From NCBI GenBank assembly GCA_032719365.1, contig CM064871.1, forward strand, positions 68,869,586 through 68,933,585: a stretch of 64,000 bases of DNA. The letters run 5' to 3'. The notes beneath the pieces were generated by a model. The model was not told the origin of the DNA. It was given only the letters and a program-made list of their open reading frames with translations, and searched no databases. This document shows positions 10,927 through 21,197 of the stretch, piece after piece. Within the stretch, counting starts at the first letter, position 1. Each line of letters begins with the position of its first letter. A program made the translations under genes and the position numbers. Source of the DNA: Prinsepia uniflora (Eukaryota; Streptophyta; Magnoliopsida; Rosales; Rosaceae).

Positions 10927-11988
10927 TCAAGAAGAGGCATTGGAAATTGGGGTTCCTGAGGATCTGATGATCTTGATGCTGTCCACATTTGTAGTTTCAT
11001 ACACTGGCAGACCACTGGAATAAAAACCCAAGTCATAATTTTGCAGCTCAAAAAGATCAGAACTTGAATCACTCTCTCCATCTTCATCATAATCATCATC
11101 AACAACCTCACTCAATCTTCTCAACAACCCCTTATGATCTTGTTGATCTGATGATAATGAAGAGTTAATCTTGTATTTGAATCTCTCATGATCCTCCAAC
11201 CATGACACGTCTCTGTTGTCTCTGCTTGATTTCTTGCCGTCCAAGACAACCCCTTTCACCTGTCCATTGTTGTTGTGCTTTGAGAAAGATGTCACTGCCA
11301 CTTGTTGGTTTTGTGTCTTCTGCTCTGAATTGCGTGTTAAATCTTTGTAGGTCTTGGAGGTGGTTGATGTTGGTGCACCATGATGAATATAAGGAGGAGG
11401 GGTTCGAAACCCTGAGCTTGAAGAAGAGTATATGGACCTGGATTCCACAGTGGTTGAACTCCCAAAATGGCTGACGCTGCTCCTCCTCCTCCTCCTTCCT
11501 CCTCCGGGACTCTCCTCCCCGTCGTTCATGGACTTTGTGGTGGTGGATTTCGATTTCTTCTTCTTGGATCCTGATTGGTTGAAGAGAGAATTCAGGAAGC
11601 TTGCTAGTCTCCCACCTGGAGAGCTCGGCTGCTTGTATTTCTTGTCATTGATGTTTTTGTTTTGCTTATTCTCCACCACATGATTATGATTATGATGGTG
11701 ATGATGATGATGAGGAGGAGGATGATGAAGCATGTGTTTAATAGGCATGTCAAGGCTAATTCTTCCTCCTCTCCATGACCGATCTTCTTTCATCATCTTC
11801 TGCGAGAACGACGACGTGTTGATGTTGTTGTTGAGGCTTGTGGGAGCTTCATTGTATCCTGAGAAGTACCTTGCAGCTTCAAACACATCAAGTTCACCGG
11901 AATCGTTTCTCCGGTGGAACGATTTCTTGTGCAGCTTATCTGCAGGATCTGTCGATGATGAGAGCATCCCGGTACTAATAATGGACAT
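10927..11988 (-). CDS. BIG GRAIN 1-like protein (complete single-exon gene)
   Basis: 353-residue protein without introns, starting MSIISTGMLSSS. Members of the plant BIG GRAIN 1 family are reported as membrane-associated regulators of auxin response and transport affecting growth and seed size. Recognisable blocks in order are SFHRRNDSGELDVFEAARYF near residue 25, a basic and histidine-rich linker (a run of seven His near 93-99), SPGGRLASFLNSLFNQSGSK near 123, a Ser/Arg-rich middle, SDSSSDLFELQNYDL near 307, and LPVYETTNVDSIK near 328. The conserved FEL..DL and LPVYETT C-terminal blocks are the best family evidence. No signal peptide or membrane segment is visible. It is much of low complexity, as in the family. 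The start is the first ATG of a frame with no upstream extension, and the frame is intact to a stop at the C-terminal NASS. It could otherwise be filed as an uncharacterised plant-specific protein. Confidence 0.75.
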   Translation of the reverse strand: MSIISTGMLSSSTDPADKLHKKSFHRRNDSGELDVFEAARYFSGYNEAPTSLNNNINTSSFSQKMMKEDRSWRGGRISLDMPIKHMLHHPPPHHHHHHHNHNHVVENKQNKNINDKKYKQPSSPGGRLASFLNSLFNQSGSKKKKSKSTTTKSMNDGEESPGGGRRRRRSSVSHFGSSTTVESRSIYSSSSSGFRTPPPYIHHGAPTSTTSKTYKDLTRNSEQKTQNQQVAVTSFSKHNNNGQVKGVVLDGKKSSRDNRDVSWLEDHERFKYKINSSLSSDQQDHKGLLRRLSEVVDDDYDEDGESDSSSDLFELQNYDLGFYSSGLPVYETTNVDSIKIIRSSGTPISNASS

Positions 11989-12430
11989 GGTTGATTTCTT
12001 GTGCAGTTCAAAATGAAGTGTTTATTTTTGCAAAGACTAGTAGTTGTTTTGAAGGTATTTAAGGGTAAGGAGGGAAGTCGAGAGATGGTAGCATAAAAGG
12101 AGGGTTTTGTGAGATTGTGGAGAGATTGATGGGTTTGGAATGATTGCTAGTAGTGGGAAGTTGGCTTTAATATAATATCAATTCTTATGTCTCCATATAT
12201 TATTGATGTCAAATTTAAATTACATATGATGGAGACGTTTATGGGAGCTTTTTTTTTTCTTATGAAGAGAGGCATATATAATGATACATCGGTTACTTTG
12301 GTGAGCGGAATAGAATTCGATCACTTTTCAAAGCCTATGTATTAAGTATAATGTTGAATGTTATTTTATTGTAGAAAGATGAGATAGGATTATACATACA
12401 ATGTGTTTAATCCGAAAATAGACCTAACGA
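11989..12430 (-). promoter_or_regulatory. Upstream region of the BIG GRAIN 1-like gene
   Basis: This holds the 5' UTR and promoter of the gene to its left. On the minus strand a TATA-like TTAAATA lies near 12055-12062, about 70 bp upstream of the ATG. No coding sequence is seen. The transcription start is inferred only. Confidence 0.4.
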
Positions 12431-13045
12431 GAATTGATCTTGTTAGATGCTAGAGGGCTTCTATTCTCCGGGATGACCTATGAGATGACAAGAAAAGCAG
12501 TACTTGGCACCGGTGGGGTGTCGTCCTAGTGGACTCCGATGCTTAAGTCAATAAGAAGAAGGAGATTAGACACAGTGTAGGTAATGTAAGATTTAGTCAG
12601 TATTAGATTACCTTTTATGGGGGAAACGTGCTCCGTGTTTATAGTGGTCGTGAATGTGGTGGTTGAAACCCTAACAAAGTAAGGCCCAATAAATAATTTG
12701 GATGCTGCCACATGTCTCGAAGTATTAAATAGAGAGTACAGTTGTATTGTTATTGTTAGGAAAGCTGGCTGATTGCATGGTACTGACCACAACATTTGAT
12801 GATGTGTATCAGGTAACCCGTGCAAGGCAGACGACTAGGGGGAACCTGGTCGTTAGTGTATTGACGTCGGTCAGCAGTAACCTACCGATAGTTAATTGGC
12901 GGTGACATGTCGCTATCAGTCAACAGTGATCAGTTGACATTTGATCTTACAGTGACCTGTCTGGTCGACGACAAATTATGTCTGGTCATTAGTTGACTGG
13001 TTTTTAGTGGTTTTGGTCTTCCTCCTGATGATCAGAATGGTCTAA
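12431..13045. mobile_element. Possible solo LTR of another retrotransposon
   Basis: The block CACCGGTGGGGTGTCGTC-CTAGTGGACTCCGATGC followed by AAGTCAAT resembles the leader segment of many plant LTRs, and the GTCGGTCAGCAGTAACC-type repeats that follow look repetitive. It ends near GGTCTAAACA (a CA end). No target duplication or second copy in the window confirms the limits. Confidence 0.35.
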
Positions 13046-15584
13046 ACATAATGAAACTTACTTTTTTCTACTCCTACCATTTTAAGGAGATTGAATTAGA
13101 TACATTTTATTCTTTCTCGGCTCTCTCTAATCCTCTCATAATAAAACCACATTTATTTTTATTAACTCTGATGAGTTATCTAATTCAATCCAAATCATCA
13201 AAGCCTCTTATTAAACATTCCACAACTTGTATAATTTTTTATTCAAATTAATTATGACACGTATTTAATTCTCTAATATTTATTTCAACAAATGAGTACG
13301 TTTCATCAATTAAATAGAGGTAAGGATGAATCTCATCATTGCTAGTACAGACCCAAATATTTTCCTTTTTTTTAATAAAAAAAGAGGATATTGTTTTACT
13401 GTAACAAAAACCATATGTCAATATGTCGTTAATTAACTTGAATGGATGTAGTAAATTATTAAGTAATAAATCTGCTTCAATTAGTGTAAACCAAAGGAGT
13501 TTGTGGTGGTTACGGTGGGGGAGGGTTAAAAGTAGATTTGTTGAGTTTTAGTTGCCTTGGATTCTAGGGTTTGTGAGTCCCTATGGTGGAAATAAGAAAT
13601 TGGTTCTCGAGTGGGTTGTTGGGCATGGGCGATGGAGTATGGGGGGCTATGTGAGCTATGGAGGGGTCTATAGGCATGCTATGTTTGCTGACTTTTATGT
13701 GCACATATTCATTATAGGTTTGGAGAATTTGGTAGACATCGTGCCACCCAACTTTTGTGAGCTTTGAAGTCACTCTTTTAATAAAATAAAAATGAAGAAA
13801 GGCTAATTTGATGTTGGCCACGTAATTTTTGACTGGCTTAGATTAGCTCTGGCCCAGTAATATTTTTGCTGCCTCCTCATTTATTTGCCCTTCTAATATC
13901 TCTTCTTTGGGGAGTGTTTTTCTCCTTTGAATTTCCTTTAATTTTTTTTCTTTTAATTTTTATTGATTTTTCAAGTTTGTACAACCACAACATGTAGCTA
14001 TATATATAGATCGATCATCAAATTTGAAATGGATCATAACTAGCATATGGCCGGGCAGAGGGCTAGGGTTAGAGTTCACAAACAGAACAGTTAATGCCCA
14101 TCACAATCATATAATCCTAATTTTGGCGATTTAAAATTGAAATATTTTTCATTTTACGCGTATTAAACTATATATACGTATAAATTATTGTCGTCGAAGT
14201 ATAAATATTATCATCGATACAAGTGGTGAAGTATAAGACAAATGATGTATTGCCAGTTTTGATTAGGAAATCAAACTTTCAACTCCCTCTATTAATATTG
14301 CATGTAACCAAAAAAAATTAAACATGTGTGTCTTCGATTAATCCACAAATCAGCCAATTAAGTACGTACATAGAATTAAATTTTAATAATTAATGAATTG
14401 TATATCTTTTAAATAATAAAAATATACACGTTAATAATTGACATTCAGGCGATATATGAACTTTGCAAATGGTAACATATATACAGATACATAGAATTAA
14501 ATTTTAATAATTAATGAATTGTATATCTCTATTAAATAATAAAAATATATGCGTTAATATATAATTGACATTCAGACGACATATGAATTTTGCAAATTGT
14601 GGCATATATACATACAGTACATCATCTTAGTGGATGAGCTTGCAATATAACTTACAATGACTAATAAAAAAGCTAGGGTTTTGTGAAAATTAATTGGTAA
14701 GTAGTCCAGAGAAGTAGCTAGGGTTGCAATCTCTACTCATCCCCACCAGCGAATTAAAGGGAAAAGAATTATTATTATGGACATGAACAGAAGCTAGGGT
14801 TGCTTTACATTTTTCTTTTTGAGCTCCTCGGTTCGTCAAATTGATTTGGCTTATTGAAACAAGCAAATTTCCCCCCAATATTCCTTGGTGTTTGGGGCAT
14901 GGTGATCCCACACGTGCATGTTTATGAACCAAAAACATACACGTACCATATTGCCATATATATATATATAATGTGTATATATAATATGTCAATATCTATC
15001 GACCAAGGCAACCTTTGATGTAAACAATTACCTAGAAGATTTTTAACCCCTCGTCATATCTCTTCAACGATGATCTCCAATCTTGATGTTAAGTTTGGTT
15101 AATTATGGTGTCTGATTATTAATTACTTAATTTTTATTAATGAGAGAAAAAATTTCAGTTAGGATATTTTTTTATTTAAAGATACTATTCGATCAATAAT
15201 TTACATACTTTAACTTTGATTTCTCTCTTCTGGTAAATCATGACAGATTATGAGATGATGAACTTTTTTGCTGTTCTCTCTTATCTGGTCCTACGGAGGA
15301 GCTGGTCATGGATGGCCACTGTATAATTAATTCAGGTGCACCATAGCTAAGGCCCGGGGGGGGGGGGGACTTAACTTTGGGTTGGTTTTTTCGTAAGAGA
15401 GCGATATTTTAGAATATTCAAATTGGTTTAATATTAAATGCATTAGAAATATGTTAACGATTTTTAAAATATACTAAAAATTGCAATTTAGTTTACTATG
15501 CACTAGGCATTAACGAAACGTTAAAAACAATGTAACATTTAACAGATATCATCTTCGTAGGCACTGTTAAAAATGTTGTTAAAT
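13046..15584. other. AT-rich intergenic DNA
   Basis: No gene can be supported. The open frames at 13552-13767 (+) and 13564-13821 (-) overlap on opposite strands and show no family motif. It contains a 121-bp duplication (14369-14612) and a run of 13 G (15356-15368). Confidence 0.5.
14369..14612. repeat. Tandem duplication, about 121 bp x 2
   Basis: Two adjacent copies, starting at 14369 and 14490, share CATAGAATTAAATTTTAATA, GAATTGTATATCT, AAATAATAAAAATATA, AATTGACATTCAG and ATATGAA-TTTGCAAAT, with small indels. Non-coding. Confidence 0.9.
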
Positions 15585-15834
15585 TGCTTAGATGCCCCCA
15601 TGCAATCCTTTATCCTTTTCCTTTCTCCTTTCTCCTTTCTCCATGTAACAGAGACGCTAGAAGCTACCAACACTACGCACAAACCAGCCACCATCAGCCT
15701 CGCCACCAAGTCCTCATCTCCTCTCATCGAGACAATCCCGTCCCCACAACCATCGCCGTCGAAACTCACAATAGAAGGAGAATCGCAGCCGTGAAACCCA
15801 GTCAATCATAACCGCAACTGGGTAAATGACTTTC

Positions 15835-16030
15835 CCAATGTCCTCAAATATCCTCTTTAAAGCTTTCATCTTCCTCTTGCTAAAAAAAGTTTGGGGCTTT
15901 TCAAAATGGCCTCTGAACTGGTTCCGGGGACACCCATAAGCGAAATAAGGTCTGAAACCGGGTCCGAATTCCATGTTATGATGGGTTCGGATCATGGGCA
16001 TGGAGCTTCGGGTTGTAGTGTCCACTGGGG
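15835..16030 (-). other. Unassigned open segment between left arm and WEB fragment
   Basis: On the minus strand this stretch is open and reads a plausible basic peptide (FSKRKMKALKRIFEDIGK region). I do not recognise it. It could be a second captured fragment of the element or simple chance; the frame continues into the inverted arm. Confidence 0.2.
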
Positions 16031-16054
16031 ATAAAGAGAGCGAGCTTGAGAGCC

Positions 16055-16647
16055 GAGATTGATACTTCCCGCCTTTCGAGTCGGTTGAGAAGGCTGTGAC
16101 TCGTTTTGGTGGCAGAGGCTCTTGGATACCCTTCTACAAGCTCGGAGAAAACTATGTAAGTTTTTCCATATGAACCTACTTAATTGTTTCTTACATTCGA
16201 ATTTGGCTTGGGAATCATGCAAATTGTCACCATTAAAAGAGAACCAATGAAACAAATGTAGTAGGAAAAAAACGTATATATCTCATAAACTTGTACATTT
16301 GAAATTCGAAGCATTTATAGCTTTGCACATTTTGTTTAAGAAGTAAATTTTATATATGGTGGTAAATTTTTTTCCAAGTTGATTCAAGTAATCTCTTTCA
16401 GATTTTAAATTTAACGCAAATAATTGTATCTTCATGTCAATGCGATAAGCAGAAGGGGTTGAAAAGTTTGACTTGAAGAAAGTAGTGGAGGAACATGCAA
16501 TGGAGTTAAAGAAGGATCTTATTGTGGAAGAACTGGAGACACCTGATGTATATGAAGAACTAGCTACAACGAAAAGGATTATGGAAGAGCTAAAGCGGCA
16601 GCTGCATAAAGAAGCCTTGAAATGCTTGCAAGTTTCAAGGAAATGAA
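16055..16647 (+). pseudogene. Captured WEB-family (DUF827, PMI2/WEB-type) gene fragment
   Basis: WEB proteins are plant coiled-coil proteins; WEB1 and PMI2 act in light-driven chloroplast movement. The first fragment (16055-16155) reads EIDTSR, then after a one-base frameshift FESVEKAVTRFGGRGSW, the conserved N-terminal WEB motif. It is followed by a GTAAGT donor at 16156. After an intron-like gap the second fragment (from 16452) reads EGVEKFDLKKVVEEH, then ELKKDLIVEELETPDVYEEL and TKRIMEELKRQLHKEALK, the start of the WEB coiled coil. The frames do not join cleanly across the gap, there is no start codon context, and the coil stops after about 60 residues. It is a truncated capture rather than a working gene. 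It sits between the inverted arms of the element at 15585-17076. Confidence 0.75.
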
Positions 16648-17076
16648 CAAGGAGAATCACATAAATGTTGCCAAAAACTACCATGATCAAATGATGGGAA
16701 ATTCAAATTCCTACTCTTACTCCTGACCTAATATTGATGGAGTTGAAGCAAGCAAAAATTGAACCTTAGTAAAACCATCAATAATCTCAAGGTGATTCAA
16801 TCTTTCGTTGAATGTCTAAACAAGAAAATGGAAAATGAGAAAATGGGTTTCATCGTAGAGGGACAATAAAAAATGGGTTTCACGGCTGTAATTCTCCCTC
16901 CACGGTGAATTTCAACAACGAGGGTAGCAAGAACTGAATCATCTCGATGAGAGGAGATGATTGGGCTTGGTGGCGAGGACGATGGTGGCATGGTTTGTGC
17001 ATGTTGTCGGTAGTCTCTGCAGTCTCTGTCGCAGGGGAAATAGAGATAGAAAGAGGATTAAGGTTGATAGAGGCGC

Positions 17077-18101
17077 ATTTCAAATTCTTAGGATAAATAC
17101 TTCTTTAGTGCTTCTCTTTCCTTAGGATCATTCCCTGTGACAACCATATCATCAATATATACAATAAGTGTTGTGATGTTACCACCTGTTTTCTTCAGAA
17201 ATAAAGTGTGATCCGAATTGCTCTGTCTATAGCCAAAATTCTTCATAGACTTTGTGAATCTTCCAAACCACACTCTTGGGGACGGATTCAATCCATACAA
17301 TGATTTGCTCAATCTACACACCTTACTTTTATGTTTAGACGGTACTTGACAACCAAGAGGAAGATCGATATAAACTTCTTCTGTCAAGTCACCACGTAGG
17401 AAAGCATTTTTTACATCAAATTTTTGTAAGGGCCAATCCAAGTTCACTGCTAGTGACAACAGCACGCGAACCGTATTGATCTTTGCTACAGGTGCAAATA
17501 TCTCCATATAATCAATCCCAGATGTTTGGGTGTATCCTTTTGCAACTAGTCGAGCCTTAAAACGCTTAATTGTACCATTTTCTTTATATATAATAGTATA
17601 AACCCATCGACATCCAACAGGTTTCTTCCTTATGGGAAGGTCCACAAGCTCCCACGTTGCATTTTGCTGTAAGGACTTCATCTCTTCATTCATAGCTGTT
17701 TTCCACCTTGAATCAGCCAAGGATTCGTGCACACCGCTAGGAATAGATACATTAGATAATTGATTCACAAATGACTTATTTGATTCAGAAAAATGATGGT
17801 TAGAAACATAATGACTCATGGGGTATTTCACTTTGCTGGAGAAGTCAGGCTCGTACGTAGCCTTAGGAACACCTCTTGTGACACGATGAGGTAATTGTCG
17901 TCGTTGAGGCTCAGGCACATCCTCAACTAACGATTGATTATGTGTATAAGGTAGTGCAGGCTCAAGGGACTCATGTGACACTATCTCTTCCATTACAGTA
18001 TCATCGGGTATTGTTGGTGACTGGTCATGTTCTAACTGTGACTGGTCGTGACTTGTTTCTGATATAACCTTCCACAACATCGAATCATTGTCATACTCCA
18101 A
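17077..18101 (-). pseudogene. Copia reverse transcriptase (truncated)
   Basis: About 337 residues are open. The reverse transcriptase begins at NATWELVDLP and KPVGCRWVYTIIYKENGTI, followed by RFKARLVAKGYTQTSGIDY, FAPVAKINTVRVLLSLAV, DWPLQKFDVKNAFLRGDL and the catalytic YIDDMVVTG (the YVDD box of copia). The reading frame ends KKYLS, stop, EFEM. The EFEM remnant after the stop shows copia sequence runs a few codons further before homology is lost at the neighbouring inverted arm. RNase H is missing. The upstream 100 residues are the variable integrase C-terminal linker (QLPHRVTRGVPKATYEPD). Confidence 0.9.
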
Positions 18102-18300
18102 AGACTGAACTTCATTACTTCATTCTGGTACTCCCCTTGAAGTTCAGCCGCATGAGGAAAAAACATATCCTCTTCATGAAACACAACATCAAGTGTAACA
18201 TACATCCGTTTTGAAAAGAAGGGGGGGGGGGGGTGATAACAACAATATCCTTTCTGTGTAGAGGCGTAACCAAGAAAAATACACCGTAAAGCACGCAGTG

Positions 18301-18680
18301 TTAATTTAGTTCGTTGATGTTCATGCAGATGAACAAATGTTGCACATCCAAATACATGTGGTGACAGATTAGGTACGGCAGGAGCATAAATTTCAGTTGT
18401 AGAGCTTGATATGGTGTCATAAATTTAAGAGTACTAGAGGGCACTCGATTAATCAAATAAGTTGCAAATTTTAGGGCTTCTCCCCAATAAGTTAACGGCA
18501 TGTGCGCTTCAATCAATGACTCACAAATAACTTCCAACAAATGACGATTTTTTCTATCTGCGGCCCCCTTTTTTTGGGGTGTATAGGGACAAGTAGTTTG
18601 ATGAAAAATTCCATGGTCGCCAAATATTTTTGGAAATCTACACTCATATATTCCCCTCCATTATCAAAACGAAGAACTTG
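18301..18680 (-). pseudogene. Copia integrase C-terminal part (frameshifted)
   Basis: The third catalytic-site region reads RFDNGGEY near 18650. After a frame change, the segment 18540-18301 reads MLEVICESLIEAHMPLTYWG and EALKFATYLINRVPSSTLKF, the conserved W(G/A)EA...YLINR(V/L)PS block of copia integrases. A frameshift near 18560-18600 (around an eight-base T run) breaks the frame, and a G homopolymer at 18221-18233 follows. Confidence 0.8.
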
Positions 18681-18683
18681 AAT

Positions 18684-19914
18684 TTAGGATTTGTATTGAG
18701 TACTGACCCTCTTGTGGAACTTTTGAAATAAGGAATTAACTTCTCTTTTCGATTTCATAAGACACACCCATGTCATCCTGGTACAATCATCAATAAACGT
18801 AACAAACCAACGTGACCCACCTAGGGTAGCAATCTTAGATGGACCCCAAACATCAGAATGAATTATCATAAAAGGAGCAGAACTTTTATTCAAACTATCG
18901 GAGAAAGAAGCACAATGGCTTTTTGCAAGTTCAAAAACATCACAACGAAAACTACTAACATCAATTCTATAAAATAAAGCAGGAAACAATCTTTGCAAAT
19001 AACTAAACGAATCATGTCCCAAACTCTGATGCCATAACCAAATATCAGGCTTCCTTTTCTCGCCCTGATGACTAGTCACTGCCATCACCTGAGTTAATTT
19101 TGCTGAACTATCCGACACTAGATTCAAGTAATAGAGTTTCCCTCGCCTAACACCATAACCAATCGTTGTTCGAGTTCGGATGTCCTTAAAAACACAACAG
19201 TGAGGCCAAAAAATCACAATACAGTGTAGAGCAATAGTTATTTGGGCAACTGACAGAAGATTATAATCCAAAGATGGTACAACTAAAACAGAATCCAAAT
19301 TCAAGGTATCAGTGAGGGAAATTTTGCCCTCTCCAACAATAAGAGCAGAGGCACCATTAGCCGTAGAAATAACGTTTTGGGTGGATGGTTTGAGGGATAA
19401 AACATGTCTAGAATTAAAAGTCATATGTTCTATAACACCAGAATCAATTATCCACGTACTATTAGAAACAGTTGTAGATATTTTTAAAGGTTTAGCATGA
19501 GTACCTGCAGTGGCAGCTAATGCCGAAGCATGTTCGACCCCATCAGTCTCCCCATCAGGTTTAGTTTTAACCATAGCAGCAGTCAAACTCTTTTTAGAAT
19601 TTCTCTTCCTTGGATCACGATTATGATCCCCCCAGTCAAGGTAGCCCACAATTTCATAGCACATCTTCATGTCATAACCAGATTGGTTGCAATGCGTACA
19701 AAATGGATCTAAGGAGGGACGAGAATTACCCCTCGAACCATTGTACTATGAGGATGACCGGTCACGGGATTGGTACGATGATGATTGGTCACGTGAACGA
19801 TTCTGGTTGGAACGATTATTTTGAGCCACCATTCCTGAGGCATCCAATGTTGCTACTTCAGAGTTCATGGTTTCTCGACGTATAGATTCACACCGAACAA
19901 GTGAATATGCCTCT
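18684..19914 (-). pseudogene. Copia zinc knuckle, protease and integrase N-terminal part
   Basis: A decayed zinc knuckle (CTHCNQSGYDMKMC, with the usual His replaced) is followed by the protease box WIIDSGVIEHMT (normally DSGA). Then comes the integrase HHCC region (LWHQSLGHDSFSYLQRL) and the core IHSDVWGPSK ... WFVTFIDDCTRMTWVCLMK, which contains the first two catalytic Asp. Upstream, in the same frame as gag, stop codons at about 19917 and 19748 separate it from gag, so the polyprotein is dead but recognisable. Confidence 0.88.
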
Positions 19915-20561
19915 CCCAATTATGGTACGGGTTCTTTTCGCAATATTTCACCACGAATTTGTTCATATTCAGCGTCCAAGCTTGCAAGGAAGATATGGAC
20001 CTTCCGTCGGTCGATAGACTTCCTGTAAACTTTAACATCATCTTCATGTTGCATGACCACCTTATCACGATGATTCAATTCACTAAATATCTCAGTCAAT
20101 TCTCCATAATATATGGAGAGAGAATTTCCACTTTGTTTGGCGGAAAAAGCTTTTTGGTTTAATGAAAAAACCTGCAATTCATCTGTTCCATCATAGAAGG
20201 CCTTAGTGAGGGCACTCCACACATCCCTCGCGGTAGGTAGGCACAGATAGCGCTTCATGATGTCTGGATTCATAGACATCAATAACCATCGTTTTACCTT
20301 CTGGTTGTCAGGATACCAGTGTTCATAATTTTCATCATCTTTTGTGGGTGGTTTATCTTTCCCACGAATGAACTTCAATTTTCCTTTTTCAGCGATGAGC
20401 ATCTCTACTAGTTGAGACCATACATCATAGTTGGATTCGGTGAGGATAATCCCCGGATTGAATGCAGATCCATCAGATTGAATGACAATTGGAGTGACGG
20501 GTTTGGTGCCAGAAACTCCAGCGTCATCTTTTGGAGGTGGAGGGATTTCTGTCATTGTCAT
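19915..20561 (-). pseudogene. Copia gag
   Basis: 213 codons start MTMTEIPPPPKDD and include LTESNYDVWSQLVEMLI, YPDNQKVKRWLLMSMNPDI, LPTARDVWSALTKAFYDGTD and HIFLASLDAEYEQIRGEIL. These are the conserved blocks of plant copia gag (UBN2/DUF4219-like). It ends in a stop after KEPVP, but family-like sequence (LGEAYSLVRCESIRRE) continues in the same frame, so this is a nonsense mutation and not the true end of the polyprotein. Confidence 0.9.
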
Positions 20562-20658
20562 GACTAGTCACAGGTATTTAGTGTTTCAGTGTTTCAAGCG
20601 GGTTCTGGGGTACGGTGAAGTTTTAGAGTTTTAGGGTTTCAAATAATCAAGGGTACAA

Positions 20659-20670
20659 CTTTGATACCAA
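20659..20670 (-). other. Copia primer-binding site (initiator tRNA-Met type)
   Basis: Minus strand reads TTGGTATCAAAG directly after the LTR. The usual plant copia site is TTGGTATCAGAGC, complementary to the 3' end of initiator tRNA-Met. One or two substitutions are present. Confidence 0.8.
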
Positions 20671-20671
20671 C

Positions 20672-20912
20672 TTAAAATTCAAAGTATTGGGAGTAATTCA
20701 ACTTGTATTATTCTTCTCACTAAGAGACTTTATATAAGGTTACAATCCTAATTATAAGTAATCACATAGAATCCTTCTAGGGTAAGAAGACCTAACTTTT
20801 AGGAGAAGGAAACCTACTTTGACTAATTACATAAAAAATGCATAATTACATAAATCTTGCATCAAGATGGACCTACTAATAGAATTATGGTGGGCTGTTA
20901 ATTTGTTCTACA
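20672..20912 (-). repeat. Copia 5' LTR (about 240 bp)
   Basis: Minus strand begins TGTAGAACAAATTAAC and ends ACTTTGAATTTTA next to the primer-binding site. A TATA box (reading CTTATATAAAG on minus, 20729-20739) drives element transcription. The 3' LTR is lost, so its age cannot be estimated from LTR divergence. Confidence 0.8.
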
Positions 20913-21197
20913 CATAAATAAAACGATAGATAATTTATTATTCAAATTAAAAGAAAAATTTATTGATAATATCAACATTGATCCATTAGTATACAAATCT
21001 CATGGTAGAACATAGAAGTCTATGTTCAGTTCTCGAAGTTATTGAATAGTGTTGTGGTTTTTTTTTTTCTTAGGTTTTTAATATATAAGTATTCATTTTG
21101 AAAGTAAGGCTGCTCACTAATATGTATTACTCTTACTCTCCTTATTAATAAAGTTTACTGGTATAGTAAAATTTTGTACATTATAATTTCTCAAATT

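Larger units (their letters stand above)
15585..17076 (+). mobile_element. MULE-like element with long inverted arms and captured gene sequence (Pack-MULE-like)
   Basis: The left arm (about 15590-15830) and right arm (about 16805-17072) are inverted copies of each other. Both read CACAAACCA, CCTCGCCACCAAG, TCTCCTCTCATCGAGA and GAGAAT-CAGCCGTGAAACCCA in opposite orientations. The unit between the arms holds exon-like fragments of a WEB-family gene (+) separated by intron-like sequence. Long TIRs around captured exons are the Pack-MULE signature. A clean 9-11 bp target duplication could not be established: the right arm abuts truncated copia sequence, and the left flank has no matching copia. 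No transposase is present. Confidence 0.6.
17077..20912 (-). mobile_element. Decayed, 3'-truncated Ty1/copia retrotransposon
   Basis: Reading minus, the order is 5' LTR (20912-20672), primer-binding site (20670-20659), gag, protease, integrase, reverse transcriptase, which is the copia order. The element stops inside the reverse transcriptase near 17077, where the inverted arm of the WEB-carrying element begins. RNase H and the 3' LTR are absent. Several stops and frameshifts interrupt the polyprotein, including one around a run of 13 G at 18221-18233. Confidence 0.93.
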
